This document shows positions 1 to 12,256 of a stretch of 44,696 bases of DNA, piece by piece (the stretch's first letter is position 1; every line of letters starts with the position of its first letter). The notes beneath the pieces are model-generated. The model saw nothing but the letters and a program-made list of their open reading frames with translations, was not told where the DNA came from and did not search any database. The stretch lies in assembly GCA_032433595.1 (NCBI GenBank), contig JASWJB010000342.1:1-44696 (forward strand), read 5' to 3'. Source of the DNA: Conoideocrella luteorostrata (taxonomy: Eukaryota; Ascomycota; Sordariomycetes; Hypocreales; Clavicipitaceae). A program made the position numbers and the translations under genes.

Positions 1-127
1 GCCCCACTGTGCTTGCGGTTCAATAGTTAACTCTGCAACTACCTCGCTTCTACAACCGTCAGTCAGTCAACCAAGACAAGCATCATATTGCATACAGCAA
101 GCACTTGCGTGAACGACAAAAAAAGAA

Positions 128-218
128 TCTCCAGGGCGTGATTCGAACACGCGACATTCTGATTATACTGTGAAGCCAATTACAGTCAGACGCCATAAAC
201 CAACTAGACTACCCGGAG
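128..218 (-). tRNA. tRNA-Tyr (anticodon GUA) with a short intron
   Basis: On the minus strand the sequence folds as a complete tRNA. Acceptor stem CTCCGGG pairs with CCTGGAG with one G-U pair. The anticodon stem is TCTGA/TCAGA, and the T arm is GCGTG-TTCGAAT-CACGC. The loop carries C-T-GTA-A, and a 16-base intron (164-179) follows position 37, where nuclear tRNA introns sit. The sequence closely resembles yeast tRNA-Tyr, which also has an intron at this place. The discriminator base is A at 128. Confidence 0.9.
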
Positions 219-1852
219 GACTAATGGAGCTGTTGCTCCACTGGGCGTTGGTGTTGACAAATCTTATTCTAATGAAAAATATAAAGGCTTCATCACGGGC
301 CATGAGTCAACAGGTGAGGGCCACAATGCTGGATGTGGCGACTGACAACCACGAATGTGAATTTGATGGTCGCGGTGTTTGAACCAATAAGTGTCTGGGC
401 AGCGCAACACTCAGGTGAGCAATTGTGGTGTCGAAAATCCATTCTTGGCGCAATGAACTGAACGCCAACCGGCACGTCCGTCTTTCCCACTCTGTGATTG
501 TAGTCGCTATTGCTGACCTCAAATCCGCGACTACTCCTAACAAGCTCTTCCGTCCAACGTGGAATCTTGCCCCTATCATGCTGTCTAATTTCTTAATGCC
601 CTAAGTGTTATGAATATGGAAAGTCTGCCTATCCAAACGACGAACAGCCAACAGATGAGTGCGTTGCTCGAGTAGACCAACCGCTTGTGCTCCTTGACTA
701 GACACTACTGGAGAGTTGCGCAGACAGAATGAGCAGTATAATTAAACTTGACATGTGTCCTTTCTCACTTAGCCGGACCGCGATAGATCGTGTCCATGAG
801 ATTAGTCTGCAAAATTTGCAAGTGCTCCCTGTAACTACTTTATATTTTAATTTGCGATAATGTCCGTTCTGGTCCTATAAAACAATAAGAGTGTACTGAT
901 ATTAACGCTATTATAGTAATAGCTGATTTAATCACACGATGGTCTATGCCATCCTGCAGACTGAAGGTGTGTCACTTACAAAGCAACTGTTTCTTTCCGC
1001 ATGATACAGCCAGCTGGCTACCTGCATGATCTAAGAGTGTGCTAGACCGAGACAAGGGTACTTTACTCGACTGTGATGATTGAGCTATATCCTACACCGC
1101 AAAGAGGGAACGTCATCCCTTTCTGGCCACTGGATGTGACCTCGACACATGTTTGTATACTCCACACTTGTGATTGCCAGACACACGGCCCCTTTTTCGC
1201 TAGTTTCTGCATGCAGTTTTGAGCTCCCTCCGGCAGACCATCTCCCCCGTCTCCTCGTCAAGCTGGACCTGGGTGGTATTTCCTTCCATGGTGTGGGTCT
1301 TTGTGTCCGCCTGGTCGCCACTGCAAATTCGCTGTTCCGATGTAATGGGGCTAACAAATAATCGAGCATGGGGAGCCGCTTCAGTGATTCTGCGTGAATT
1401 TTTTTTTGCTGAGTCAAAAGGACATCCAAAACTTTGTAACTGATTGAATATCAGAAAAGCTTTTCGGCGGAGTAGTGCCCAGCAAACGCCATTGATGACT
1501 GCCTGTAGATAGAATCTCATCTATTTGTCACTGTACTGACCCTTCGTGGCTTGCTTGCGGGCTTGTATAATTATGCATGTTTTCGAAGGGTCTCCACGTC
1601 CTACCACGCAGCTGTAGCACTGCGCCTCAAAGAAGCTGCCGGGCTTCATGTAGTAACAGGAAGTGCTGGAGACCGATAGCAGTACAAATATACTGGTAGA
1701 AGGCCAGAGTCAAAAGAGGAAACGTAAATTATCCAGATGCGAACGATTGACAATGAACGGGCTCATACATATTTCGTCCCATGCCCGTGGAAATTTCCCA
1801 GTATTATACACTCGTATATCGCGCTCTCCACATACTTTCTTCCTCCCGCCCC
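219..1852. other. Gene-free spacer
   Basis: Only short overlapping reading frames occur on both strands, with no conserved motif, no paired splice sites and no long open stretch. I see nothing that I can support as a gene. The stretch lies between the tRNA-Tyr and the 3' end of the Zn2Cys6 regulator, so its right end probably includes the regulator's 3' untranslated region. Confidence 0.5.
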
Positions 1853-4516
1853 TCAGAATATTATGTCATGCCCAGACCACATTGTGTCAAACTGAGGTCT
1901 CATCGCGAGATCATCTAAGCCTCCAGAGCTGTGCTCCCAATCAAAATCTGTGCCACCAAGCATCCCATCCGTCACATTCATTGTCGTATTGCTCACTATG
2001 AATTGACCCAAAGAGTCCAAGTCTCTCCATGAAAACCCACTTAATGGATCCATGTCCATGGCAGATTTCGCTGGTAGTGGCGGCACAACTCGCTCTTGTC
2101 CTTCAACATGATCTACCGCGGGCTCTAGCGGTTCGGCGATTGAATCGTTACGTGCGGCGGACTTACTGGATTGTTTCGCAGACGATTTTCGCCAAAGCAG
2201 CCGAAGCGATGTAGCGTATCGTCTCCCGAGACTGTGTGGGTTATTCGACGTTTTCTGTAGCTGCGTAATCGTACCGTGAATGGCGCGTTGCACTCCACGA
2301 TCACCCTCGCTACTGATAGCTCCCGCCAGTCTCGCCTGTGTTCCTGTTAATAATTTGACTTCGCAAGGATGATTTCACACAACGGCTTACCTTGAACAGG
2401 AATACAGCAGCATAGATAACGTAAAGGCAATACTTGAGTGGCATGCACTTTAAGCCGGCTACAGGGTCGATGAAGCTGTTCAAAATGCTAAGCAGTGAGT
2501 TTGCGGCGTCGATGGACTCATAGATGAACCGTGCATCTGGTTTTCCGGCGATGTTGGAAAATAAGGGCCCACTGGATTTGCCAGACCCTTCCTCGGAGTT
2601 TCGAGCTGCCGCACGGTTCAAGTTCGCTTGGAAGGCGAATGCATTGATATAGAGCCGCAAAAACTCAAAGGATAAAACTAAAGATGCTTTGACAGGAGGT
2701 GTAACTAAGAAGAGACAGATATTAGCTTATTTCCCGCAGAGCCTTTTACACGAGGCGAGACCTACAACTATGATTTGCCCATGTGAGCTTCCACTTCCGC
2801 AGCAATGAAGCAAAGTCATCCTGTTCTCGAGGGTTAGTGTTATTTATTCTCCCTCCGAGCTCATCAAGGCACTCACAATGTATCTGACGTATTCTCCGCC
2901 GATGTAGAGCTGCTTCCTGTGACTTGAAGATGAGTATAAAATGTCGTGAGCATTGCTAATAAGCTGCGTCAGCTCAAGATGCGCTTGAAATAGAAGTCCC
3001 ATATTGTCTGGGCCAAGCTCTTGTGCGTGCAATGTCGGAAAGTCAGCAGCTCGCAAATGGAGAGCCGGTCCTGGGCCGCGTGACCAGAAACCTTTCCCAA
3101 GTCTGATTGAGACCTGCCGATCACTCATGTAACACGCTGCAAAATTGGTTAGCAGCGCATTCAAAGAAACATAGCACATACTTGTCGACCTACCTGCCCA
3201 AACCACACGTTTCCGGCTCATCTCGGGGGTGATTTTACCGTCGTCTGGCACAAGTGCCGTTTGCTCAAGCCTTTGCAGATAGCCGAGCCTGATAGCCAAC
3301 CCCACGAGCATCCAAGCGCCATGATCCTCCTGGCCACAGCCAATGGCGGAGTTTTCTTGGGGGCGCTGTGGTGCCCATTCTGCTAGAATGAGGAGAGCCT
3401 CAACAGAGCCAATGGAAGTTGAGCCAGCGTAGATCAGATTTGACATGAAGCTCTCGATATGCCTAGAGCACGCGTCATACACTCGAAACCAAGTTGGGTC
3501 GTCCTTTGAAGCCACAGTAAGAATAGCTGTTAGGAGGTGAGGCTCCTTCTCTGCCCATTCGGATATCGGAACTTGCTCAAATATGCTACTATGTGCAACT
3601 GGGAAGAAGGGATGATACTTTTCATGATACCTAGTAGGGACATGACATGGGTCAGCGACGTGTGTTCACCTTTAGTAAGACATCCACTCAATTTGCCTAC
3701 CTCTTTAAAAGGAACGACGCCTCTGAATGTGACAGGATGCCATCATCCAACGGGGGATAACGGCAGACAGCAGCCTTGCCTACTGTTTGCTGCATTCCGT
3801 CGACATGACGCGTGTTGGAGCCTCCTTGGCCGGCGGCGGCGTGACGTTGTCTACCCGGATCCAAGTCGGCAACCTGGGCGAGCAGGTCAAGGGCATCAGA
3901 AGGATTCAAAAGGTCTGTAGAGGCTATATGGCCCTCTAAGCCATCTGAGCTCGTCCTTGAACCCGTCATTTCTTGTGCGGATCCGCCTTCGGGGCTATCC
4001 GCTCTCCAGTTGCCGGTATGTTGTGGAGAGGATGGCCATCCTTGTATCCCTCGTGTATCACTTGGCTGGTGACCAGGACGAGGTTGACTTGAATGCCTGC
4101 TCTGATACTCACTTTCGTCGTCGTCATGGGTGGTACTAGGTGGCCGTTGAGCATCCGAGGCCGGACCGGCATCGGTATCACGGTTTGCTTGCTGAATGGC
4201 AGAGTTACGCACGCCCTTGATTCTACGACCGCCACGTCTCGACTTTGCTAGCACGCACTCTAACTGTTGCTCGACGCATCGACGACATGGAGGCAAGCCG
4301 GACATGCCTTCCGAATCACTGCTCACCATTAAGCGTCAGTAGGCGGCGGTGCTAGTAGCTTCACGGGTCTGCGTCAGTGACTAGGGGATATTGGTTTCGG
4401 TCTTACAGGTCACATTTCGTCTTGCGCATTCGACAGGATAGGCATGCACGCGATACCCGCTTGGCCCTTGACCTCGCCATTCTGGAGGTCGGCGTCTGAG
4501 TCGGCTGCGATTCCAT
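1853..4516 (-). CDS. Zn2Cys6 fungal transcription factor with fungal-specific middle domain
   Basis: This is a DNA-binding regulator of about 758 residues in seven exons: 4407-4516, 4318-3701, 3630-3194, 3136-2877, 2820-2766, 2704-2391 and 2335-1853. The exon lengths total 2277 bases, an exact frame. The first intron splits the zinc cluster: exon 1 ends with CLSCRMRKTKCD and exon 2 continues to CRRCVEQQLEC, giving the full six-cysteine C-x2-C-x6-C pattern. A low-complexity linker follows. Exons 3 and 4 carry the fungal transcription factor middle homology region, with EDHGAWMLVGLAIRLGY and an RKRVVWA...CYMSDRQVS stretch. The C-terminus is acidic, with FSWRDLDSLGQFI. The gene is divergent from the hydroxyacid dehydrogenase across about 410 bases, so it is a natural candidate for its regulator (inference). 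The start was chosen as the first ATG before the cysteine cluster. No target is known. Confidence 0.88.
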
Positions 4517-4928
4517 CGGCTAAAAGCTTCGATAGACACGGGCAATGGAGTCTTTAAGTTCTATCAAATGCCGCGACGTGATGGTGTATTAATTAGTCTG
4601 TTTCGAGTTGCGGGGTACTTTCCGCGGTGGAGTTGTGGTCAATAGCCGTGCGCACGAGACTGGCCACCAGCTGGTGCCCAAGGTGGCCAGCGAAGTGTAG
4701 CGTTGCGAAACACTTGGTGGTAACCCCCACCGACCCATCCGCCACTGACACTAGTAATGAACATAGCTTGGAACGCTTGGAACTCACTTTGGCTCGGGTT
4801 CTCCTCTCATTTTTGTTCATTTTTGTTCATCTTCTTTTTCATTCTTTCCTCCAAATGACTGAATAGACCCTACTGGAATAGGCCGAATCTCCAATACAAC
4901 AAAGTTCAATTTCTTATCATTCAGAAAC
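4517..4928. promoter_or_regulatory. Divergent promoter between regulator and hydroxyacid dehydrogenase
   Basis: This 412-base gap separates two divergent start codons and must hold both promoters. It has a CCGCGG element at 4622-4627, a back-to-back CCG/CGG arrangement of the kind that Zn2Cys6 dimers can bind, and a pyrimidine-rich run with a TTTTTGTTCA direct repeat near 4809-4828, upstream of the dehydrogenase. Binding by the neighbouring regulator is inference. Confidence 0.4.
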
Positions 4929-6228
4929 ATGGGTTCGACTGCAAGACCTGGTGTTTTGATGCTCGGCATCATACATCATGCACATACTGAGTTCGATACG
5001 ATCTCTGAAGTCGCTGACGTTAAGGTTGGTTTTACCAGCAATAAGCAAAAAAAAGAAGATCCCCTCTCATTCATGATGAATCAAACTGACAAATCGGCCT
5101 TTTCTTTAGCAAGTGACATCAGGGAATAGAGAGGAATTCATTCGTGACTGCGACAATGGCAAGTACGACAATGTCGTGGCTATTTCAAGAACATATGACT
5201 CTGTCCAGGTAGAACTCATCTGCACACAAAGTCTTTGAACATAACTAACTGGATTGGGAGTACAGCTCACGGGGCGATTCGATGCTGAGCTTGTCTCGCG
5301 TCTACCTACCTCCGTTAAGTTTATATCCCACAATGGCGCAGGCTATGATCAGATCGATGTCCAAGCCTGCACTGATCGAAGTATGAATTCACCGAATACT
5401 ATGCCTAGAGATGCCGCCCCCTAACAATCTATCCATGCAGAAATTTCCGTGTCCAACACTCCCAAGGCAGTTGATGCTGCTACTGCAAACACAGCAATCT
5501 TCCTTATGCTCGGTGCACTACGACGTGTATGGATTCCCCAGCAAGCCCTTCGCGATGGTCAGTGGCGTGGCGCCAGCCCCCTCGGCCGTGATCCCCATCA
5601 CTTGACATTGGGTATCCTCGGAATGGGCGGCATCGGAACTGCAACTGCCAAGCGTGCTGCCGCTTTTGGATTCAAGTTGCAATACCACAATCGAAAGCCC
5701 GTGGCCGGTCTGGACAAGGAATTCGCAACCCGGGACGTGCCCCAATATGTCAGCTTTGAACAACTGCTCAAGACCAGCGACATCATCTCAGTCCACTTGC
5801 CATTGGGCCCGGCCACCCAGGGTCTCATTGGCCGCAAGGAGCTCAGCTCGATGAAGGACGGTGTCATCATTGTTAACACTGCTAGAGGAGCCATCATCGA
5901 TGAAGCAGCTTTGGCCGAGAGCCTTGAGTCTGGAAAGGTGTGGAGCGTTGGCTTGGATGTTTTCGAAAAAGAACCCGAGATCAACCCAAAGTTGATCAAG
6001 CATCCTGGAGCCGTCTTATTGCCTCATATTGGTACCGCCACGATTGATACACAGGTATGTTGACTTTGTTGACTTCTGAACGGCTATGATTTCCAGCTCT
6101 GACGTGGTTCTTTTCAATAACAGAAAGACATGGAGATTTTGGTCATCGATAATGTGAAGAGCGCAATAACTAAAGGTAAACACCTGACACAAGTACCGGA
6201 GCAGAAACCGGCTTTGGCAAAAGTATAA
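4929..6228 (+). CDS. NAD(P)-dependent D-2-hydroxyacid dehydrogenase
   Basis: This enzyme of about 342 residues should interconvert 2-keto acids (glyoxylate, hydroxypyruvate or branched/aromatic keto acids) and D-2-hydroxy acids in the cytosol. Exons are 4929-5037, 5123-5208, 5266-5380, 5441-6054 and 6124-6228, 1029 bases in frame. The Rossmann motif GMGGIG follows a LGIL strand. The catalytic set is visible: Arg in NTARGAIID, Glu in DVFEKEPEI and His in LPHIGTAT. The substrate half contains HNGAGYDQIDV. The length is usual for the glyoxylate reductase / D-mandelate dehydrogenase group of fungi. Intron 1 needs a GC donor at 5038 to restore the frame, so that junction is tentative; the other introns are GT-AG. 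The gene is divergent from the Zn2Cys6 gene and convergent with the SDR. The substrate cannot be read from sequence. Confidence 0.88.
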
Positions 6229-6405
6229 TATAATGCAAGGAACTACAAGTGCTAGAAAAACTATGACATTCGATGTTAAATAGGGATAGATGTCTCAATA
6301 GACGCAAATTGACAAAGCAATAAAAGTGCGTTCATGCGTTACATGTCGTGACAACAGCAGTTGTAATACTAACTAACCCCCTTTCCTTTCAATACATATC
6401 TCGCT

Positions 6406-7608
6406 TCACTTTAGTCCCCCTGTAAGAAGTATATCCTGTCCCGTCATGTATCCAGTTCTAGCGAACCTATGACACAATTAGCCGCCTGTATGCCAGTGTC
6501 TGGAACCTGCGAATACTCACATAGCAACGACATTGGCCACCTCTTCCGGAACACCTAGTCGATGAATTGGAACGCTGCTGGCAATTGCGAGTCCAGGATC
6601 AGATTCTCTTAGAGCTTCCATATTGCAGTTTGACTCCCACGTTCTGTAGTCGTGCGTGTTAGCTTGCCCATCATGCTGAACGTTTTTGTTCACCTACCGT
6701 TCCTTGGGAGTAGGAATCATGCCAGTTGACCCGATCATAGCTGGTGAGACCTTTGAAATGTTAGCATCAGGTGAAAATGACCAAACGACTGAATGACTAA
6801 AATGATAGGAAAAACGTACCACATTGACTGTGACACCTTCTGGGGCTAGCAGGGTAGCCAGGTTCAAGCCCATGGAGCTGCGATTTGTCAGAGAAAACCT
6901 TCCGGTCGCAAGCGGTGTCGATTATCAAGGATAACCATCTTACCTCAAAGCACCTTTGGAGGCTGCATAGTGACATCCATTCAATCCACTTCCCCGACTC
7001 GCAATACTACCGACAAGAATCACCCTGCCCCATCCCTCCGCTCGCATACCTTCTACACACGACTTTGTAACAACAAACTGACTGCGGATATTCACTTCCA
7101 TCATTTCATCCCAGTCTTGCTCTTCAATGTCCTTGACATCGCGGATACGCCGTCCCAGTCCGGCATTTGCCACCAACACAGTAATGGCATTATGTTTTCC
7201 GGCAACGTCCGGCATGCGCAATACTCTGGAGACGAGCGTGCGCGTGGACTCCCGGCACGTAAGGTCCGCTTGGGCAATGGTAAATAGTTGAGATGGGTGA
7301 GTTTGTCGGAGTTCAGCCGCGAGTGCTTCTGCTTTGTCCTACGCTATTGCTTAGATCTGCTTCCTGCCTGCCAGGATGGTAAAACCAACGTACCTTGCTG
7401 GAGGAGTAGTGAATGACGATATCGCAACCTTCGGATGCTAACGCTTTCGCGCAGGCCGAGCCTATTCCACCACTAAATGTTGGTGGTCCTCGTTAGATTG
7501 AAGAATCATGCTTGTGGTGTGCGCTCAAGCGACAGACCTTGCGCCAGTAACTAGGGCCAAGCGACCATGTAGATCATTGTTCGCTGATTGCAGATTGAAC
7601 ACGGTCAT
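6406..7608 (-). CDS. Short-chain dehydrogenase/reductase (3-oxoacyl reductase-like)
   Basis: This is a classical SDR oxidoreductase of about 279 residues, assembled from seven exons: 7608-7538, 7472-7394, 7338-6944, 6877-6820, 6750-6698, 6643-6521 and 6466-6406. The total is 840 bases, in frame. The cofactor motif is TGASGGIG, split by the first intron, followed by the NAGLG motif. The catalytic pair is in YAASKGAL with the Ser in LVGSIASRGSG. The carboxyl end GYMTGQDILLTGGLK matches the usual SDR ending. An acidic or neutral residue is not obvious after strand 2 (HYSSSKDKAE), so NADP preference is likely but not proven. It lies tail to tail with the hydroxyacid dehydrogenase, 177 bases apart. 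The two enzymes could act on successive keto or hydroxy intermediates. The substrate is unknown. Confidence 0.88.
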
Positions 7609-10600
7609 TTTAACAATGGCGAGATATCTCTGAAGTTCTGGCGTTTCGAGGCTAAGCAAAGCTGTGACTGTCCTGTCGCAATACGGTTACGTTTTTAAGA
7701 GATCAAATCTATGGCTTTGTAGTCGGTCAATGCTGTAACCTGCGGGGACCGGACTGTTCGCGGCTAATCGAACGCCAAGGCAAAAAATGTCGGCGGTAAG
7801 CTGACAACTCGTGCAGACACCATGCAATATCGGCATAGGGACAAAACAGTCTCGCCCATCGTTAGATTGATGGTAACATAACCCGTCGGCATTTGACTAG
7901 GCGGTGTTTGGTCCTGAAGTGGCGCACTTCGCCCCGAGAGATCTCGCTTTAGCGCAGCACCTCGTCCCCAGGTCTGCCCCAGACTTCTCCATAAAATCGA
8001 AACAAGTTACCATTGTGCTCTGAGTTTCCTTGGGCTACAAACAACAGTGTCTTTTAATTAGGCCGCCTTGGCTAAGTCTCCACTGACCAGTAACAGTTCA
8101 GATAGGTCTGCAATTTTCGCTTCTTTGAGATCGTTGCACTCTTGCAAATATCAGGTGGCGTGACTTCTCTACGACTCCTATTTTCTTTGCAGCCTCCAGC
8201 ATTGAATACTATCGTTTGTCTGGTATTCTCAAACAAAGCGTACCTCTCTTGGGGAGGCCAAAAGACCAACACAGTTTAAGTTTGCCTCACGTATCTCTAC
8301 TTCAACTCTACAAACATTTGTCTTAGAGCAAAGTATTTCCGTGGTTGGTTTGTTCAGAGTGTATTAAGAGCAGTGTAAACGACGATACCACCGCTATGTG
8401 TGAAACTGATACTCTTAAGCTCATCTAGGCGTTCGGGAGCTGAAAACTCCAGATGATGCGGTGTTCCTAGAAGTAGATGCCCCCGCAGCCGAACACTTTT
8501 GCTTGCACATATAGCGGGCAACCTTCATACGTCAAATAATAAAAAATAGCTCCGTATACGAAAGCAAGCCTATTCTTGGCATCAGTACATGAATCCACTT
8601 CTCCGGGCCGTTGCGATATTCGTCGGCATTACCGTACACGTCGGAGACGTCGACCATGGTTAGTCGAAGATAGTTGACACTGCATTTGACCCTATATCTC
8701 GCTCTCTTATATGTTATGTTCGCGTATCCATATACATAGAAGAAGCTGGCATCCCGTTAGTTACTGGTCACCTGTGGGGCTTTGGTTTCATCCAGTTGTC
8801 GCAAAAGGCTATAATGATCCGTCGCAAAATTTCGCCCGCAACGTCGTCTTTGCATCGGAATAGGTTCCTACCTGGACTTGTTTGGACAATAAGCACTCCG
8901 TTTTCCTTTATTCAAGTCTGGTTCCCGTAAATTATTGCAAAACTGATGGCATCCAAACCACTCTCCAGTACACACGAGAGATGGTCATTAATGACCTGGT
9001 CCAGCTACGGTTCCCAGCTCGCGCTTCCTTGCAATACCTAGGCAGCTCGTTTGGGTCACTGATGCCGATATCATGTAGGTCTTCATTCATCGCCTGCAGA
9101 GCTCGAATGATAACACACTTGTCGAAGTGGACGCTGTGAAAAATTGCAAACGGGGAAGGCCATCGACTGACCAGCGAACCAAGCGTAGCTCCATCCTTAG
9201 CTTCTCGCCACCAGCAGTCGACAACCAAAAAATAGATGGATACAATTTGTGAAGGTGCGAAATTGCTCTGCCTCGTAAGGTACATAGGTAATTGGTGGAT
9301 ATGAGGCTGACTAGTGGGCATTGAAATGACCGTTTATGCAATTTGATCTACAACTCGAAACTGAAGAGGATAAACTGCATTCAATGAGCTGTAAGGTTGC
9401 CGTACAACGATTGGCCAATTTGGCTTGTCAAGCAACAGCAACTTGGTGGGCCAAACCGCCTCAGTTCGACACGCGCTGTTGAAACAACATCTCCCGTGGC
9501 CTGACGCGCTGTGCACGTTCGTGCGGAAAAATGCAAGTAAGTACAATATACTGCCACAGTTTAGGCATAGCTTGGCTTACATCCCCTTAATCTATTCGTA
9601 AAAATTAGGCATGATCCTATCCCGAACCTTGAATGTTTCTTCGAAACTCCAAATGATCTCGGTATTTGCACCTCGCATCGTGGAGAGTGGCTCAAACAGT
9701 AGCAAGGTCCAATGTGGCCATAAGCAAAAGATACAATGCAATCTGCCACGCTATTTACAGTCAAAAATCTCTATGTGCTTGTGAAAACCGTTCCAGGAGG
9801 AAGTGTTGTCTATCCTTGACAGTTTGATATGATTTGCGCTACGCTGCGAATGGATGGTGGTGGCGCGAGTAATTTGATGATTTGTGTAGTTTAGCCGTTG
9901 GTTGTAGAACATAATCGCGCAACGTGCTCAAAGCCCATAGAACTTGCATTGACGAGGAATTTATAGAAATACCGCATCTGCCCGTGCCTTTGGATTCATT
10001 AATCAGAGCCAAGATTGCGAGACCAACCAACCAGCCAAACACAATAAATACTACTGCCAAGACTAAAGCCTATTCGGCAAAACTGGAGTCAAAGTTTTTT
10101 CACCCTGTGTAACTGCCACTATGCTTTCAGTTTTCTTCGCAGCTTCCTTACGGCTCATATGTCATCCGAGCTACATTGCAGCAAAGGCTCGGATACCTGC
10201 CCAAAACTTCCTAGAGAGGACCCTATTTCCAACTTTATAACTTATAAGAACGAGTTAGCACTTTCCCTATGACTTTGCTCTCTTTGATGCATATATATCC
10301 ATGCTACTATTCTTGAAACTTACGCTAGAAAACTAGTGATTGTGCCACTGAGTTTACACCTGGCCAATTCACACGCATACGTAAATTATGGAAAATATAT
10401 CGACTGTTAAGGACTCGAGCTTAAGCTCGCGTCTCTACAAGCGCGCGCTGCTGGCCAGAGCGAAGGGGGCAAGACAGGCGTACCCCTGTCAGGAGCACAC
10501 CTTAGCGCGTCAGTCTAGCAGCGCAGAGAAGAGAGGAAGAGAGCTTCTCGCTCCCTTCCCCTTTCCCTTCTCTTTCCTTAAGCTTATAGATATTACAATT

Positions 10601-12136
10601 GACGCTTGTTTGCAGAAGCCCCAAGGCCAGTCCATTACATCGGCAACCCTTAGCATATCTATGTGGGATGGAAGAGCACAAGATGGATGGTGTGCTAACC
10701 AAAGTCTGCCGTCAATGAAACGGCGTGGTACATCATCTGAGTGCACCCAAAAGTTCAAGGACGAGGTCCCTGTTAGCGTACTCCAAGCGACAGCGGCAGT
10801 TTTTTTTTTCGATGTTTCACAGCTGCTGATTGTTGCGCTGGCTTTTGCTTGGACTGGAGATTATAGTTAGCGAGGCTGGACAACGTGCTGTGTGATCCAA
10901 GTGTGCATGCTGGAGTGTATGGGCACTTTGACAGAAAGACTTGGCAGCTGTCGATTTCTGATAGTGATGCACGGAATTATAGATTTACCTGCTTTTAAAC
11001 AATTACAACTTGTAAGCTTTTTAGAATACGCAGTAGACTGGCTGAGTCAACTACTAGTAGACGCCGTGCAATGTATGTGCACACATAAAAACTAGAAAGA
11101 GAGGAGGATGAGGGGTTTTTTTTTAAACAAGAAAAATTACTCCTGATTGATAGATGTGAAGCTGTATCATTCCGCGTTTCCTGTGTAAGCGACGTTTCTC
11201 CTCGTCGCCTGACGGAGCGGACTATTTTCTGCCTATGATGGCGAGGCGCAAATGTAAAGGCATGCATATGTACAGTGCAATTGGCTTTTAGCCCAACCGA
11301 GTAGAAATGGTAGCTGCATCGCAAAGCCACTCTCCGCAACATTCGCTGCTAGAAACATCACAGCCTCTTGCTATGGTTGCCTTGATCAGAAAGCGTCCTG
11401 ATCAAGACGTCTCTGAAACAACGTAGGAGAACTGACGAAGCCAATGAAATCCAGGTACACATAGGAATTGAGATGATTCCAAAACGAAGGCATCGCAGGT
11501 GAGATATCTCAGAGGCTCACGACTGAAACCTTGAGCTCTCAGCCTTGGCAAGAAACCAAACCGATGAGATGATGTGAAGCCCATTCCAAGGACCTACGAG
11601 ACCCGGCATTTAGAATCTCAAGTCCTTGAGTCAGGTCTATGATGATGAACAAAGGTAGGACAAAGGTAGGACGGGGGCCGGTCGCCGTGGCGGCAAGTTT
11701 ACGTCGTGCGACAGGTAACTGCCACTTTCTCTCCACGAGCAACAGCAAGTTCCGCATTGGCCACCGAGCCTCTCGATGTGCGCTTCTCGTTGAGACCTCT
11801 CGCCTTCATGTTCAAGTATGCTGACTAGTATGTATCAATGCGTGAACGTAGTGCATTGATACAAGCAAATTGAACTGGACGGTCTAGAACGCGTCGTTAT
11901 ACGCCTACGATGGGGGTTGAGCGCCATACTGCTCACAAGGTCTGCGCTTGAAGCCCAGGTCATTGTAACTTTCCAGGCAAGCCAATAAGAAAGGCGCAGC
12001 CAGCGCATTTCTGGTTTTCATAATGATAAATGTTAGATGAACGGTGTAGCACCTATCACCCAAAGTCTCGACGTGCACCGATCCCAAGTCCAACGGCTCT
12101 TAAAGTTAATTAGCCAGAAAATTGTCGAGTGACGTA
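7609..12136. other. Long gene-poor spacer
   Basis: About 4.5 kb without a gene I can defend. Short frames overlap on both strands and none shows a family motif. A minus-strand segment near 9839-10060 encodes a hydrophobic stretch (VFIVFGWLVGLAILAL) that could be one membrane helix, but no exon chain continues it. Another minus frame at 8932-9321 is open for 129 codons without recognisable homology. Around 10.4-10.6 kb the sequence is purine/pyrimidine biased. Confidence 0.45.
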
Positions 12137-12246
12137 GTTCCCGTAGCGGAGTGGTTACCGCGTGACTCTTATAGGCTAAGGATTTTCACACCTTTAGTTT
12201 TATGTTAGAAATGTCAAGGTCCGGGGTTCGACCCCCCGCGGGAACA
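12137..12246 (+). tRNA. tRNA with long intron, best read as tRNA-Ile (UAU)
   Basis: Acceptor strands GTTCCCG and CGGGAAC pair perfectly. The D arm is GCGG-AGTGGTTA-CCGC and the T arm is CGGGG-TTCGACC-CCCCG. Placing the anticodon stem after G12162 gives loop C-T-TAT-A, anticodon UAU at 12170-12172, then a 37-base intron (12174-12210). The anticodon stem has one T-T mismatch at its loop end. Fungal tRNA-Ile(UAU) genes are often intron-bearing. A run of eight T follows directly, a good RNA polymerase III terminator. A CUU (Lys) reading was considered, but it does not give a stem. Confidence 0.75.
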
Positions 12247-12256
12247 ATTTTTTTTC
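12247..12256 (+). terminator. RNA polymerase III T-run terminator
   Basis: AATTTTTTTT immediately follows the discriminator base of the tRNA, the standard stop for RNA polymerase III. Confidence 0.7.

Noticed and set aside
1200..1289. Minus-strand frame reading QVQLDEETGEMVCRREL, slightly like the N-terminus of a lysyl-tRNA synthetase
   Set aside because: Only 29 codons, with no continuation on either side; a chance resemblance is likely.
8932..9321. 129-codon minus frame with a Trp- and Arg-rich sequence
   Set aside because: No family motif, competing frames on both strands, and no promoter or splice support.
9839..10060. Minus frame with one strong hydrophobic helix
   Set aside because: No start context or exon chain; one helix alone does not make a gene.
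10388..10870. 160-codon plus frame
   Set aside because: Compositionally biased sequence with no motif and strong opposing frames.
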